Shown: piece by piece, positions 9,231-19,399 of the stretch
How positions within the stretch are numbered: the stretch's first letter is position 1
Layout of the letters: each line of letters opens with the position of its first letter
From: Akkermansiaceae bacterium
GTDB lineage: Bacteria; Verrucomicrobiota; Verrucomicrobiia; Verrucomicrobiales; Akkermansiaceae
NCBI GenBank assembly: GCA_011524615.1
Contig: WTJZ01000112.1
Location: 1-32,629 of the forward strand
Direction of reading: 5' to 3'
DNA: 32,629 nucleotides
The notes under the pieces: generated by a model
Seen by the model: only the letters and a program-made list of their open reading frames with translations
Told to the model about the DNA's origin: nothing
Databases searched by the model: none
Program-made: the position numbers and the translations under genes

Positions 9231-12200
9231 ATGAGCAAAAGAGTTTTACATCATCCTGAAGTTCCTGCGGACGAGGCTGCAACTAATGTTTGGAGAAGCA
9301 TCCGTGAACATGAGGATACAATTAAGTTTAGACACGAAGCGATTCGTGAATTCTACGATGAAGAAGACACAATGAGCGACGAAGAGCGTGATCTATCACG
9401 TCGTAACTTCGTTAAACTCATGGGGGCATCTACTGCACTTGCAGGTCTTGGTCTCGCATCATGTCGTCGTCCAGAGGCGTATATCCTTCCATACGCTGAC
9501 GCACCAGAGTGGGTTGTTCCAGGACGTCCACTCCTCTACGCTACGACGATGCCGTCAGCGGGTGCGAGTGTTCCACTTCTCGTTAAGTCATACGAGTCTC
9601 GCCCAACACTCCTTCAGCCTAACACGTCTCACCCTGATAACATGGGGACAGACTCACACGTTCAGGCTTCTATCCTCAACCTTTACAGCCCATCACGTTC
9701 GCAAAGCTTCCTTAAGGACGGAGCGAAGGTAGATAAGGCAGAGTTCGACGCATTCTTCGCTGGAGTGCAGAAGAACGCTGGTAAGCTTGGTGTGGTCTTC
9801 GGTTCTGACGAGTCTCCTACTCGTAACCGTCTCGCTAAGGCTCTCGCTAAGAAGTTCAGAGGTATCAAGTTCTACTCGTATGAGGCACTTGAAAACGACG
9901 CGGCAAACAGCACGATCGACAAGGCATTCAATGCGAATGGCGTTAAGCTAGTTCCTCAACTGAAGAAGGCTGACCGTATCCTTTCACTCGACAGTGACTT
10001 CATCGAGCTCGATGCCAAGTCATCTGCTCTTGATTACTCTAAGAAGCGTCAAGGTGGTGGTGATAACTACGACCAAGAAGTAGATGAGAAGAAGATGAAC
10101 CGTCTCTACCAAGTAGAGTCAATCTTCTCACTCACAGGTGGTATGGCTGATCACCGTCTCCGTGTAGCTCCATCAGAGGTTTCTAAGATCGGGGTAGCAG
10201 TAGCGATCGAGGCGAATAAGACTCTTAAAAATGATAAGCTTGCTAAGGCACTTGCTGGACTTAAAGCTGACATCAAGCCAGCTGGCGAAGGTGAAGAAGC
10301 TGAGAAGTACGCTAAGTACCTCAAGGAGTGGGTAGCAAACTGTGCTAAAGACCTCATCTCTAAGAAAGGTAAGTCACTTGTTCTCGTTGGTACTCAACAG
10401 CCTGCTGAACTCCACGCACTCGGTCTTGCTCTTAACGAGGCTCTTGGCTCATTCGGTAGAACGCTTAAGGCATACGCTTCTAAAGGATCTAAGCTGGGAA
10501 CTATCTCAGACCTTAAGGCTGACGTTGATGCTAAGAAGGTTGATTCACTTCTCATCCTTACGCCATCTAACCCACTCTTCGATGCTCCAGCATCAGTAGA
10601 CTTCGCGGGTATCCTTAAGGATGTTGAGTTCTCGATTCACGTTGGTGAGCGCACAGATAAGACGGCGTTCGGTTCATCATGGCACGTTCCAGCAACTCAT
10701 TACCTTGAGAGCTGGGGAGACACGGTATCATCAAACGGTGCATACTCAGTCATCCAACCACTCATCCTTCCTCTCTACCCTAACACTTTCTCAGAGGTAG
10801 ATATCCTTACTGCGCTTCTTAAAGGTGGGACACTTGCTGCTCCTACGGCACAAGAGCCATCAGCAGGATACTACGAAGTGAAGGCTACCTTCGCAGCAGA
10901 AGTATCAGGTAGTGCATCAGCATGGAACGAGCTTCTTAAGACCGGTTTCAATAAGAAGTCAGTACTTAAGCCTGTATCATTCACAGGGGTAGCATCACAG
11001 AAGGCACTTGCTGAGCGTTATGCAACAGCTCCTTCAGCAGAAGCACTTGAAGTCATCCTTGCTAAGGACCACTCAATCGCTGACGGTCGTTACATCGACA
11101 ACGCTTGGCTCCAGGAAGCTCCAGACCCAATCGTGAAGCTTACATGGGACAACGCTGCTATCGTTTCTCCTAAGACCGCTAAAGAAATCGGCGTATATGA
11201 CAAGATCGTTGAGCTTGAGAAATGGAATGCAGGTCGTCCAGAGATCGGTGAAGCATCACAAGCAAGAGCACCAAAGGCTAAGATCACTGTTGACGGTGTC
11301 GAGGTTGAGATTCCAGTACTCGTTGGCTTCGGTCAAGCAGACTACACCATTACCCTTCCTGTTGGATATGGACAGGGTGCCGATGATGAGCGTAATTCAG
11401 CTGATAAGTTTGACGCGAATGCTCCTACCGTAGGTCACGTTGGTCTCAACACAGGTTTCAATGTTTACCCACTTCGTAAGGAAGCATCTGAATTCCTCCT
11501 CAAGGGAGCGAAAGTAGAGCCTCTTAAGGAAACATACAAAGTTGCTTCTACTCAAGAGCACCATGCTATGTACGGACGTGCGCTTGCTCGTGAGATCTCA
11601 ACGCATGAGTCAAACCACGCTAAGGGAGACTACCAGAAGCAACTCGACAACGTCGCGAAGCAGGGAATGGACTCTCACATTCCACCAAACATCCCACTCT
11701 ACAAATCGAAGGATAAGGAGCAAAAGAGCCTCCTCAGCGATGAGATCCACCAGTGGGCGATGACCATCGACCTTAACACCTGTACAGGTTGTAACGCATG
11801 TTTGATCGCGTGTCAGGCAGAGAACAACATCCCAGTAGTAGGTAAGGAGCAAGTTGCTCGTGGTCGTGAGATGCACTGGATCCGTATGGACCGTTACTAC
11901 GCGTCACAAGAGAACGAGTATGATGATCACGGTCACATGAAGGATAAGAAGACTCCATCATGGATCTCTGATAACCCAGCTATGATTCCTCAGCCGGTAG
12001 CATGTACTCAGTGTGAGTCTGCACCATGTGAGACCGTATGTCCGGTGAATGCTACTGTTCACACCGAGGAAGGTCTCAACGCAATGGCTTATAACCGTTG
12101 TATCGGTACTCGTTACTGCGCGAACAACTGCCCATTCAAGGCTCGTCGATTCAACTTCTTCGACTACAACAAGCGTAACCCAATCATCAAGAAGAACCTC

Positions 12201-12659
12201 TACAGAGGACCATTCGGTGAGAAGCAAGTTGGTAGCCCAGAGCACCTCCAACGTAACCCGAACGTTTCTGTTCGTATGCGTGGTGTCATGGAGAAGTGTA
12301 CATACTGTGTGCAAGCAATCGAGCTCGCTAAGATCAAGCAGAAGCAAATCACTAAGAAGAAGGCAGAAGCTGCTGGTCTCTCAGTAAACGCGATCATCTC
12401 TAAGGAAGATCTCCGTGTGCCAACAGATGCTGTGAAAGTAGCATGTCAGAGCGCATGTCCTTCTGACTCGGTTTCATTCGGTAACCTCCTCAACAAGGAA
12501 GATAAGGTAAACCGTGCGAAAGGCAGCAAGCGTAACTACGAGCTCCTCAAGTATATCGGTACGTTCTCACGTACGACATACCTTGCTCGTGTGAAGAACC
12601 CTAACCCAGCAATGCCAGATGCTAAGTACATCGGTCTTGCGACTATCAACATCCACTAA
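9231..12659 (+). CDS. actB: ACIII subunit ActB, molybdopterin-fold iron-sulfur protein
   Basis: The large extracytoplasmic subunit of ACIII (TAT-variant-translocated molybdopterin-oxidoreductase family). Residues 57-67 carry a twin-arginine signal ([11 protein letters not shown]), preceded by the unusual 55-residue leader typical of this family. LASC ends the hydrophobic stretch and makes Cys78 a candidate lipidation site. The first two thirds resemble a molybdopterin oxidoreductase; in characterised ACIII enzymes this domain holds no molybdenum. The C-terminal third is a ferredoxin-like domain with clusters beginning [11 protein letters not shown] (Cys851 onward), CTQC (925), [12 protein letters not shown] and CTYC, plus a later CQSACP. 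This fits four iron-sulfur clusters. At 1,142 residues it is of normal size for ActB. It lies 23 bp after actA and 11 bp before actC. Confidence 0.96.
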   Translation: MSKRVLHHPEVPADEAATNVWRSIREHEDTIKFRHEAIREFYDEEDTMSDEERDLSRRNFVKLMGASTALAGLGLASCRRPEAYILPYADAPEWVVPGRPLLYATTMPSAGASVPLLVKSYESRPTLLQPNTSHPDNMGTDSHVQASILNLYSPSRSQSFLKDGAKVDKAEFDAFFAGVQKNAGKLGVVFGSDESPTRNRLAKALAKKFRGIKFYSYEALENDAANSTIDKAFNANGVKLVPQLKKADRILSLDSDFIELDAKSSALDYSKKRQGGGDNYDQEVDEKKMNRLYQVESIFSLTGGMADHRLRVAPSEVSKIGVAVAIEANKTLKNDKLAKALAGLKADIKPAGEGEEAEKYAKYLKEWVANCAKDLISKKGKSLVLVGTQQPAELHALGLALNEALGSFGRTLKAYASKGSKLGTISDLKADVDAKKVDSLLILTPSNPLFDAPASVDFAGILKDVEFSIHVGERTDKTAFGSSWHVPATHYLESWGDTVSSNGAYSVIQPLILPLYPNTFSEVDILTALLKGGTLAAPTAQEPSAGYYEVKATFAAEVSGSASAWNELLKTGFNKKSVLKPVSFTGVASQKALAERYATAPSAEALEVILAKDHSIADGRYIDNAWLQEAPDPIVKLTWDNAAIVSPKTAKEIGVYDKIVELEKWNAGRPEIGEASQARAPKAKITVDGVEVEIPVLVGFGQADYTITLPVGYGQGADDERNSADKFDANAPTVGHVGLNTGFNVYPLRKEASEFLLKGAKVEPLKETYKVASTQEHHAMYGRALAREISTHESNHAKGDYQKQLDNVAKQGMDSHIPPNIPLYKSKDKEQKSLLSDEIHQWAMTIDLNTCTGCNACLIACQAENNIPVVGKEQVARGREMHWIRMDRYYASQENEYDDHGHMKDKKTPSWISDNPAMIPQPVACTQCESAPCETVCPVNATVHTEEGLNAMAYNRCIGTRYCANNCPFKARRFNFFDYNKRNPIIKKNLYRGPFGEKQVGSPEHLQRNPNVSVRMRGVMEKCTYCVQAIELAKIKQKQITKKKAEAAGLSVNAIISKEDLRVPTDAVKVACQSACPSDSVSFGNLLNKEDKVNRAKGSKRNYELLKYIGTFSRTTYLARVKNPNPAMPDAKYIGLATINIH

Positions 12660-12670
12660 TCTCTGATCCC

Positions 12671-14158
12671 ATGGCAACAGATTCATCAACAAAAACTGCA
12701 GGAGAGCGTAAGGGACCAAAAATTCCGGTTCTTCTACGTGAAGAGCTTATCCTTAACAACCGCTCCTACAACTGGATCACAGAACGTATCTGTGGTATTG
12801 TTGAGAAGCCACAGCCTAAGCTCTGGTGGCTCCTCTTCATCCCATGTGCATTAATCGCTGCGATTGGTGTTGGGTTCGGTCTAACGTACCTCGTATCTAC
12901 TGGTGTAGGTGTATGGGGTAACTCGAACCGCGTTATGTGGGGTTGGCCGATTGTTAACTTCGTATTCTGGATTGGTATCGGTCACGCTGGTACGCTGATC
13001 TCCGCTATTCTCTTCCTGACGAGGCAGAACTGGCGTACCTCTATTAACCGTGCCGCAGAGGCGATGACGATCTTCGCGGTATGTTGTGCAGGTATCTATC
13101 CAGTCTTCCACGTTGGTCGTGTATGGATGGTGTGGTTCCTCGCTCCGATCCCAAATGCGAACGCAATTTGGCAGAACTTTAAGTCGCCACTCCTCTGGGA
13201 CGTATTCGCGGTATCTACCTACTTCACTGTATCGGTGATCTTCTGGTACCTCGGTATGGTTCCTGACCTCGCGACCCTTCGTGACCGTGCGAAGAGCAAG
13301 ATCTCACAGATCCTCTATGGTATCTTCTCTCTCGGATGGCGTGGATCTAACCGTCACTGGCAACACTATGAGGTAGCATACCTCATCCTGGCGGCGATCT
13401 CTACTCCACTCGTACTCTCAGTACACTCGATCGTATCATTCGACTTTGCTACCTCAGTAGTACCAGGATGGCACACCACGATTTTCCCACCATACTTCGT
13501 AGCTGGTGCGGTATTCGGCGGATTCGCGATGGTACTCACGATCATGATCCCGGCTCGTTCACTCTACGGCCTTCACGACATGATCACGATGAAGCACATC
13601 GACAACATGGCTAAGATCATCCTTACGACTGGTACAGTTGTAGGTTACGCATACCTCATGGAGCTCTTCGTAGCATTCTTCTCAGGTGCTAAGTACGAGG
13701 CGATGGCATTCACGTATCGTCTCACAGGTCCAGAGGCCGCTGGTTACTGGCTCATGATGTCATGTAACGTGATCTCCCCACAACTCTTCTGGTGGAGAGC
13801 ATGCCGTGAGAACCTCTGGGTTGTTATGGGTGTTTGTATGGCAGTTAACGTTGGTATGTGGTTCGAGCGTTTCGTGATCATTGTAACGACTCTCCCACGT
13901 ATGTGGCTCCCAGGTGACTGGAAGACATATGACCCAAGTGCAGTGGACGTATTCACGTTCGTTGGTACGATCGGTATGTTCCTCACCCTATTCAGCCTCT
14001 TCCTCCGCTTCCTCCCATGTATCAACATCGCAGAGGTGAAGTGGACGCTTCCTCAGAGTGATCCTCACCATGAAGATAAGGAAGAAATCGAAGACGACGG
14101 CATCGAAGTCATTCCTACTTACCAAAGAGAAATCGACAACGGAGCAACAAAAGCATAA
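12671..14158 (+). CDS. actC: ACIII subunit ActC, NrfD/PsrC-like membrane protein
   Basis: A multi-helix inner-membrane protein of the NrfD/PsrC family, 495 residues, with about ten hydrophobic helices. In ACIII it carries the quinol-binding site and contacts the ActB iron-sulfur domain. Recognisable stretches include [18 protein letters not shown] and the helices around [19 protein letters not shown]. The C-terminal tail after the last helix is acidic and cytoplasmic. Its position directly after actB, with an 11-bp gap, matches the conserved actABCDEF order. The upstream leader lacks a Shine-Dalgarno sequence. Confidence 0.95.
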   Translation: MATDSSTKTAGERKGPKIPVLLREELILNNRSYNWITERICGIVEKPQPKLWWLLFIPCALIAAIGVGFGLTYLVSTGVGVWGNSNRVMWGWPIVNFVFWIGIGHAGTLISAILFLTRQNWRTSINRAAEAMTIFAVCCAGIYPVFHVGRVWMVWFLAPIPNANAIWQNFKSPLLWDVFAVSTYFTVSVIFWYLGMVPDLATLRDRAKSKISQILYGIFSLGWRGSNRHWQHYEVAYLILAAISTPLVLSVHSIVSFDFATSVVPGWHTTIFPPYFVAGAVFGGFAMVLTIMIPARSLYGLHDMITMKHIDNMAKIILTTGTVVGYAYLMELFVAFFSGAKYEAMAFTYRLTGPEAAGYWLMMSCNVISPQLFWWRACRENLWVVMGVCMAVNVGMWFERFVIIVTTLPRMWLPGDWKTYDPSAVDVFTFVGTIGMFLTLFSLFLRFLPCINIAEVKWTLPQSDPHHEDKEEIEDDGIEVIPTYQREIDNGATKA

Positions 14159-14178
14159 CCCTAACCTAATATTTTACA

Positions 14179-14733
14179 GTGAGCAAATCAGTTAAAAAAG
14201 TATACGGCTACCTTGCAGAGATTGAGACTCCGTCGAAGCTCTGGAAGGCATGTGAAAAGTGTCGTGACGCTGGATTCAAGAAGTGGGATGCGTTCTCTTC
14301 GTTCCCAGTTCACGGTCTGGACAAAGCGATGGGGCTTAAGAAGTCGATCCTTCCTTACCTTGTATTCTTTGGTGGTCTTACCGGTATCACTACCGGTTTC
14401 CTCCTCGCCTACATCACACAGGTACAGATCTACCCAACCGTAGTACAGGCTAAGCCTGCTAACATCTTCACAGTAGCAGCATTCTTCCCGATCATGTTCG
14501 AGCTTACAATCCTTCTCTCAGGATTCACCACGCTCTTTGGACTACTCGGACTTATGGGACTTCCTCGTCTGAACCACCCTCTCTTTGCTTCTAAGCAGTT
14601 CAAGAGAGTAACAGACGACGGTCTCTACATCGCGATCGAAGCGCGTGACCCTAAGTTCTCTCCAGAGGCAACTAAGGCGTTCCTTGAAGAGATCGGTGGA
14701 TATAACATCGAACTCGTAGAAGACGACGAATAA
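14179..14733 (+). CDS. actD: ACIII subunit ActD (DUF3341)
   Basis: A two-helix membrane subunit of ACIII belonging to the DUF3341 family. The N-terminal soluble part has the family pattern YGYLAEIETPSKLWKA, followed by KKWDAFSSFPVHGLDKAMG. Two transmembrane helices span about residues 55-80 and 95-125, and a short soluble tail follows. The length of 184 residues is typical. The start codon is GTG at 14179, the only non-ATG start among the ACIII genes here, and no Shine-Dalgarno sequence precedes it. ActD is thought to be structural, helping to hold the complex together; it carries no cofactor motif. Confidence 0.94.
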   Translation: MSKSVKKVYGYLAEIETPSKLWKACEKCRDAGFKKWDAFSSFPVHGLDKAMGLKKSILPYLVFFGGLTGITTGFLLAYITQVQIYPTVVQAKPANIFTVAAFFPIMFELTILLSGFTTLFGLLGLMGLPRLNHPLFASKQFKRVTDDGLYIAIEARDPKFSPEATKAFLEEIGGYNIELVEDDE

Positions 14734-14765
14734 GCATCAACACAACACTTTAGAATCTATTCGAT

Positions 14766-15413
14766 ATGATCAAATATTTCTTAATCATCTTTACTGCTAT
14801 TGCAGTGCTTATCATGGGCGTATTCGGCTTCAGAGGCCGTAAGTTCCGTGACACTCCAGTACGCCTCTTCCCAGATATGGAAGTGATGGACAAGGTCCAG
14901 GGGCAGATGGATAGCGAATTCTTCGCTGACGGTGTGGCATCACGTCCACAAGTTCCAGGAACAGTTGTTCACTCAGCTGACTCTAGCATCTACTCAATCG
15001 AGTTCGGTGAAGGTCGTGAGGGTTACTACTACGAAGGTAAGTTCGGCGACTACTTCGGTGCAGGACTTCCTAAGGAGCTTAACCTCAATAAGGACAACAT
15101 CGAGGCATTCCTCGGTCGTGGTCAAGAGCGCTACGGTATCTACTGTGCAGTATGTCACGGTGAAGCTGGTGACGGCGCAGGTGTAACGAGCAAGTACGGT
15201 ATCGCAGGTATCGCGAACTTCCACGCTCCTAACTACTCAGCATCACAATATCCTGACGGACGTCTCTATGACGTAATCACTAACGGTAAGGGGAACATGA
15301 GCGGATACGGATACAACATCCCAGTCGCTGACCGATGGGCAATCGTTGCCTACGTGCGTGCTCTCCAAAACGCGAAAAACATCCCTCTCTCGGAGGCAAC
15401 AATCACAGAATAA
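14766..15413 (+). CDS. actE: ACIII subunit ActE, monoheme cytochrome c
   Basis: A membrane-anchored monoheme cytochrome c of ACIII, the likely electron exit toward the downstream cytochromes and oxidase. The heme site CAVCH is at residues 127-131 and the probable distal ligand is Met178 in GKGNMSGYG. The N-terminus (IKYFLIIFTAIAVLIMGVFGF) is a hydrophobic anchor with no cysteine, so this ActE cannot be an ordinary lipoprotein, unlike some characterised ActE proteins. The 215 residues are within the family range. It lies 32 bp after actD. Confidence 0.93.
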   Translation: MIKYFLIIFTAIAVLIMGVFGFRGRKFRDTPVRLFPDMEVMDKVQGQMDSEFFADGVASRPQVPGTVVHSADSSIYSIEFGEGREGYYYEGKFGDYFGAGLPKELNLNKDNIEAFLGRGQERYGIYCAVCHGEAGDGAGVTSKYGIAGIANFHAPNYSASQYPDGRLYDVITNGKGNMSGYGYNIPVADRWAIVAYVRALQNAKNIPLSEATITE

Positions 15414-15437
15414 ACGTAACACTACACATTTAATACT

Positions 15438-16841
15438 ATGGGACACTTTGTTACATCAGCAAATATACCAGTAGATGGTGAAAAGCTTACTCACCCACTG
15501 GTGAAGACGCTTAAGCTAGTATCTGCTGCCGTTGCCGTAATCGGTCTTGGCGTTGGAGCCTTCATTTGGTTCGGTCAAGAAGACGAAGTCGTTAAGGGAT
15601 CATACACGTACTCTTACCTCTTCGGATTTACCTTCTTCCTTACACTCGCTATTGGTGGGTGTTTCTGGACTCTTCTTCACAACGTTTCTAACTCAGGTTG
15701 GGGAACGTCTGTTCGTCGTATCTTTGAGAACCTTGGATTTGTATTCCCATTCATGTTCATTCTCATGATTCCATTCTTCTTCCCAGACTTCCAGAAGTAC
15801 CTCTGGGAGTGGCTAACGATCTTCAACGACGTTACAGCTGCTGAAGGTGTGAGCCGTTACGCTGGTACTCTTACACTCTTCGGTGCTGAGGTTCCACATG
15901 GCGGATTCTACGGAACAGTAGGCAACTCAGAGCTCCACTACGGACTCATGGATAAGCATGAAGCTATCCTTGATACGAAGTCATGGTACATGAACCCAGT
16001 GGCTTGGTACATCCGTGCGGTATTCTACTTCGCGTCACTCGGCTTCGTGATCTGGCACATGAGAAACCTCTCAGTGAAGCAAGACACAGACCCGAATCCA
16101 GGCGTTAAGAACCTCTTCACTGCTCGTGCACACGCATCATGGGGGCTCCCAATCTTCGGTGTCGCACTGACCTTCTGGGCATTCGACTTCGTCATGGCTC
16201 TCGATTATAAGTGGTTCTCTACAATGTGGGGTGTCTACTTCTTCGCAGGATGTGCGATGTCTTCAATGGCTCTCATCATTCTTACTGTGATCACGCTTCG
16301 CCGTCTCGGTTACCTTAAGCACGTTGTCTCAACAGAGCACTTCCACCTCATGGGTAAACTGAACTTCGCGTTCGTTGTCTTCTGGGCATACATCACATTC
16401 TCTCAGTTCTTCCTCTACTGGTACGCTAACGTAACAGAGGAGACGTCATACTACCTCCTTCGTAATACAGAAGGCTGGAACATTGTTAGTATCTGTCTCG
16501 TATTTGGTCACTTCGCACTCCCAATGCTCGGTCTTATCCGTCAGGACGTGAAGAAGAACATGACCTACATGACGGTTATGACAATCTATCTTCTTACCAT
16601 CCACATGGTAGATGTATACCACATGATCATCCCAGAGCGTGCACCATCACTCTCCCTCATTCTAGGTCTAGGTGATATCCAACTCTGGTTCGGTGAATTC
16701 AAGTCATGGGGATGTGACATCCTCGGCTTCATCACCATCGGAGCAGCGTTTGTCTTCTTCTACCTTAATAACCTTACCTCGGTTGCGCTCTACCCACACC
16801 GCGACCCACGTATCCTCGAATCTGCTAACGTACACAACTAA
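15438..16841 (+). CDS. actF: ACIII subunit ActF, second NrfD-like membrane protein
   Basis: The second NrfD/PsrC-like integral membrane subunit of ACIII, 467 residues and about ten helices, paralogous to ActC. Visible landmarks are the helix pair near LHNVSNSGWGTSVRR, a large periplasmic loop around residues 130-180, and a histidine- and tryptophan-rich mid-section (HASWGLPIFGVALTFWAFD). In characterised ACIII it sits beside ActC and supports the quinol module; proton-path roles have been proposed. The last base of its TAA stop is the first base of the next gene's ATG (TAATG), which suggests translational coupling. Confidence 0.94.
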   Translation: MGHFVTSANIPVDGEKLTHPLVKTLKLVSAAVAVIGLGVGAFIWFGQEDEVVKGSYTYSYLFGFTFFLTLAIGGCFWTLLHNVSNSGWGTSVRRIFENLGFVFPFMFILMIPFFFPDFQKYLWEWLTIFNDVTAAEGVSRYAGTLTLFGAEVPHGGFYGTVGNSELHYGLMDKHEAILDTKSWYMNPVAWYIRAVFYFASLGFVIWHMRNLSVKQDTDPNPGVKNLFTARAHASWGLPIFGVALTFWAFDFVMALDYKWFSTMWGVYFFAGCAMSSMALIILTVITLRRLGYLKHVVSTEHFHLMGKLNFAFVVFWAYITFSQFFLYWYANVTEETSYYLLRNTEGWNIVSICLVFGHFALPMLGLIRQDVKKNMTYMTVMTIYLLTIHMVDVYHMIIPERAPSLSLILGLGDIQLWFGEFKSWGCDILGFITIGAAFVFFYLNNLTSVALYPHRDPRILESANVHN

Positions 16842-17191
16842 TGGACCCACAAAGAGATACCCCACTAAAAAGATTTGGAGCATTCTGGATTGGACTCTTC
16901 ATTGTAGTTTCATTCGGAGTAGCGGCACTCTTCCTTTCGCCTTCATTCAAGGCTGATATGGAGGACCCAGCCCTTCAATCACAATACGAAGCGCGTCTTG
17001 CGATCAAAGCTGATGTAGACGCGGCACAAGCAGAGCAGTTCGAGTTCAAGAAGAACGGAAACAAGGCTCAAGTAGCACCAGAACAAGCGTTCGCTTACAC
17101 CGCTAAGCAACTCCTCACGGCTCAGCCTAAGAAGACTGGCACGGTTGTTCCTGGATCACCAACTGATCTCAAGAATAACTCAGGTAACTAA
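16841..17191 (+). CDS. Small single-helix membrane protein after actF
   Basis: A 116-residue protein of unknown function. A short positively charged N-terminus (MDPQRDTPLKRFG) leads into one transmembrane helix at about residues 13-33. A soluble, alanine- and lysine-rich tail with no cysteine and no cofactor motif follows. The single-helix topology and the TAATG overlap with actF suggest a small accessory or assembly subunit of ACIII or of the CcoN-like protein encoded 20 bp downstream. I cannot match it to a named ACIII subunit such as ActG or ActH from sequence alone. Confidence 0.85.
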   Translation: MDPQRDTPLKRFGAFWIGLFIVVSFGVAALFLSPSFKADMEDPALQSQYEARLAIKADVDAAQAEQFEFKKNGNKAQVAPEQAFAYTAKQLLTAQPKKTGTVVPGSPTDLKNNSGN

Positions 17192-17211
17192 ACCCTAGCG
17201 TACTCATTAAG

Positions 17212-18678
17212 ATGTCAAACGACCAAACTAATACACTAGATGCACGTCTCCGTACGGCTATCGATAAGTCGGTCAGCAACCCAGTGATGTTCTTCTTCAC
17301 GACCGGTGCTCTCTGGCTTGTGGTATCGATCCTCCTCGGGGTGCTTGCGTCACTTAAGTCACACTGGCCAACGTTCTTCGAAGCGTTTGGTGAACTCAGC
17401 ACCGGACGTGCATATGTAGCACACCTCAATGTCCTCATCTACGGATGGTGTTTCCCTGCTGCATTCGGAGCGATCATCTGGTTCATGTCTCGTCTCTGTC
17501 GTAAGGAGTCAAAGCATGCTGGTATCATCGTTGCCGCTGGCCTCGTATGGAACTTCGGTGTAGTAATCGGCCTCCTCGGTGTCATGCTCGGTAAGAGTAC
17601 AGGTGTACCTTGGATGGAGTTCCCTAACCAATGTTGGGTGATCTTCCTCTTTGCTTACATTCTCATCGCGATCTGGAGCTTCGTACAGTTCCGTGTTCGT
17701 GAGGGTGGCCATGTTTATATCTCACAGTGGTATATTCTTGCAGCGCTCTTCCTCTTCCCTTGGATCTTCTGTTCTGCTCATATCTTCACATTTGTCTTCG
17801 ACGGACATCCTGTGATGACAGCAGCGGTAGCAAGCTGGTTCAAGTCGTCGATCGTGAACCTCTTCTTCATCCCAGTAGCAGCAGCTTCTGTGTACTACAT
17901 CGCTCCTAAGGTAACAGGACGTCCAGTACACAGCTACAGCCTAGCGCTCCTCGGATTCTGGACTCTCATCATTCTCGGTGCATGGGGCGGTATCCAAAAG
18001 CTTACTGGTGCTCCACTCCCAGCGTTCATGCCTTATGTCAGTGCGGCTGCGGGTGTTCTCTTCTTCATCCCTGCGTTGACGATCGGATACAACATCCTCA
18101 TGACGACTAAGTCTCATCATGATCTCGCTAAGAAGAGTCCTTCACTCCGCTTCACTGTTGCGAGTGTGATTGCTCTCATCGGAATGGGAGTTGCTGGTGT
18201 ATTCCTCAATCTCCCAAGTGTTATGAGAGGGACTCAGTTCAGTCTCTCTGGATATGGTTACGAGATCCTTGCTCTCTACGGTGTCTTCAGCATGAGCATG
18301 TTCGCAGCGATTTATTACATCGTACCACGTGTAACTAAGCGTGAGTGGCTCGCTCCGTCTTTCATCCGTACTCACTTCAACCTTTCAGCGTACGGTGTCA
18401 TTGCAGTCGTGATGGGATCAATCCTCGGCGGATACCTCCAAGGCGCAGCTGTTGAAGCGATCGACCAACCATTTAGCGACGCGAAGGCGACGGCGTACAT
18501 GATCAGTATCTTTAACTCGATTGCTTGGGTGATCATTCTGATCTCGAACCTCGCATTCCTCTTCCACATTCTCTTAATGGCAGTACGTCTCGGCCGTCAC
18601 AGCAAGCACGCTACTCTCATCGAGGAACATCACGGGTCATCACCACACGGTGCAGATGGCAAAGTTAACAACTACTAA
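17212..18678 (+). CDS. CcoN-like protein lacking oxidase metal ligands
   Basis: A 12-helix membrane protein of 488 residues that aligns by eye along most of its length with CcoN, the catalytic subunit of cbb3 oxidases. Landmarks include RPVHSYSLALLGFW and the YYIAPK and YYIVPRV helix ends. Placing these without gaps gives the fate of the six canonical ligand histidines. The helix II histidine is kept (His71, AHLNVLIYGW). The CuB ligand of helix VI becomes Ser212, and the helix VII pair becomes Gln262-Lys263. The heme b3 ligand becomes Tyr350 and the second heme b ligand Ile352. It therefore cannot be a normal oxygen-reducing site. It sits between ACIII and a CcoO-like cytochrome. A structural or electron-transfer bridging role is my inference. 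Confidence 0.85.
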   Translation: MSNDQTNTLDARLRTAIDKSVSNPVMFFFTTGALWLVVSILLGVLASLKSHWPTFFEAFGELSTGRAYVAHLNVLIYGWCFPAAFGAIIWFMSRLCRKESKHAGIIVAAGLVWNFGVVIGLLGVMLGKSTGVPWMEFPNQCWVIFLFAYILIAIWSFVQFRVREGGHVYISQWYILAALFLFPWIFCSAHIFTFVFDGHPVMTAAVASWFKSSIVNLFFIPVAAASVYYIAPKVTGRPVHSYSLALLGFWTLIILGAWGGIQKLTGAPLPAFMPYVSAAAGVLFFIPALTIGYNILMTTKSHHDLAKKSPSLRFTVASVIALIGMGVAGVFLNLPSVMRGTQFSLSGYGYEILALYGVFSMSMFAAIYYIVPRVTKREWLAPSFIRTHFNLSAYGVIAVVMGSILGGYLQGAAVEAIDQPFSDAKATAYMISIFNSIAWVIILISNLAFLFHILLMAVRLGRHSKHATLIEEHHGSSPHGADGKVNNY

Positions 18679-18687
18679 TTTAATCTC

Positions 18688-19371
18688 ATGTCATTTCAAA
18701 AATTTACACTCGGTTTAGTAGCAGCCTTTGGTCTCCCATGGCTTCTCCTCATCGCGGTTCCATTCGGAACGACGCGTAACATTGATGCTCCTGAGTTCGA
18801 CGAGGACAAGGATGGTAGAACAGGTCTCTACGAGACAGCGTCACGCACAGGTCGTGTTGCTAATGGTTCTGAAGTATACGGCGCGAATGGTTGCTACGTG
18901 TGTCACACCCAAGTGATCCGTCCTACGAACGCTGGTAATGACCTCTGGCGTGATGCTTGGGCTGGTCAGAAGAACGATGACACTAAGAATGGTCCTCGTG
19001 AGTCAAATGCCTTCGACTACAAGGGCGAACTCATCGCTCACATCGGTCTTACTCGTAACGGTCCAGATCTCTCGAACGTAGGTTATCGCCTCGAGCAGGC
19101 GGCGGCAGCAGCAGGAGTATCTCCTGAAGATTACGTTTACCAACGTCTTCTTACGCCACGTGCTATCCTTGATAACTACGACTCGACCTGTCCATCTCAG
19201 CCACAGCTCTTCCGCCCAGCGAATGCATTTGGTCAAACGACTGAAGCATACCTTGACGCAGAAGGTAACAAGCTTGTCCCAGGCAAGTCTGCTAAGGCTC
19301 TCGCTAACTATCTCCTTAAACTTAAGAAGGACGATTTCATCCCTGACTCAATCAACTACAGTAGAGACTAA
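18688..19371 (+). CDS. CcoO-like membrane cytochrome c without Met ligand
   Basis: A 227-residue protein resembling CcoO, the monoheme subunit of cbb3 oxidases. An N-terminal anchor (residues 7-25) is followed by GCYVCHTQVIRP (heme Cys69, Cys72, His73) and RNGPDLSNVGYR, both typical of CcoO. Where CcoO normally has a distal methionine in an N-M-P motif, this protein has STCPSQP with Cys168. There is no methionine anywhere after the start codon. The distal heme ligand must therefore be something else, for example His118 or Cys168, or be absent. It begins 9 bp after the CcoN-like gene, and the two proteins are probably partners. Confidence 0.88.
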   Translation: MSFQKFTLGLVAAFGLPWLLLIAVPFGTTRNIDAPEFDEDKDGRTGLYETASRTGRVANGSEVYGANGCYVCHTQVIRPTNAGNDLWRDAWAGQKNDDTKNGPRESNAFDYKGELIAHIGLTRNGPDLSNVGYRLEQAAAAAGVSPEDYVYQRLLTPRAILDNYDSTCPSQPQLFRPANAFGQTTEAYLDAEGNKLVPGKSAKALANYLLKLKKDDFIPDSINYSRD

Positions 19372-19399
19372 TCATCTCTTACTCTAACACATTCATCTC

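Noticed and set aside
9231-12659. Molybdenum-dependent oxidoreductase such as a nitrate or polysulfide reductase
   Set aside because: Gene order actA-F and the domain layout identify ActB of ACIII, in which this domain carries no molybdenum cofactor.
17212-19371. A functional cbb3 oxidase (ccoNO)
   Set aside because: The CcoN-like protein lacks the CuB ligands and the high-spin heme ligand, and no ccoP or ccoQ lies beside it.
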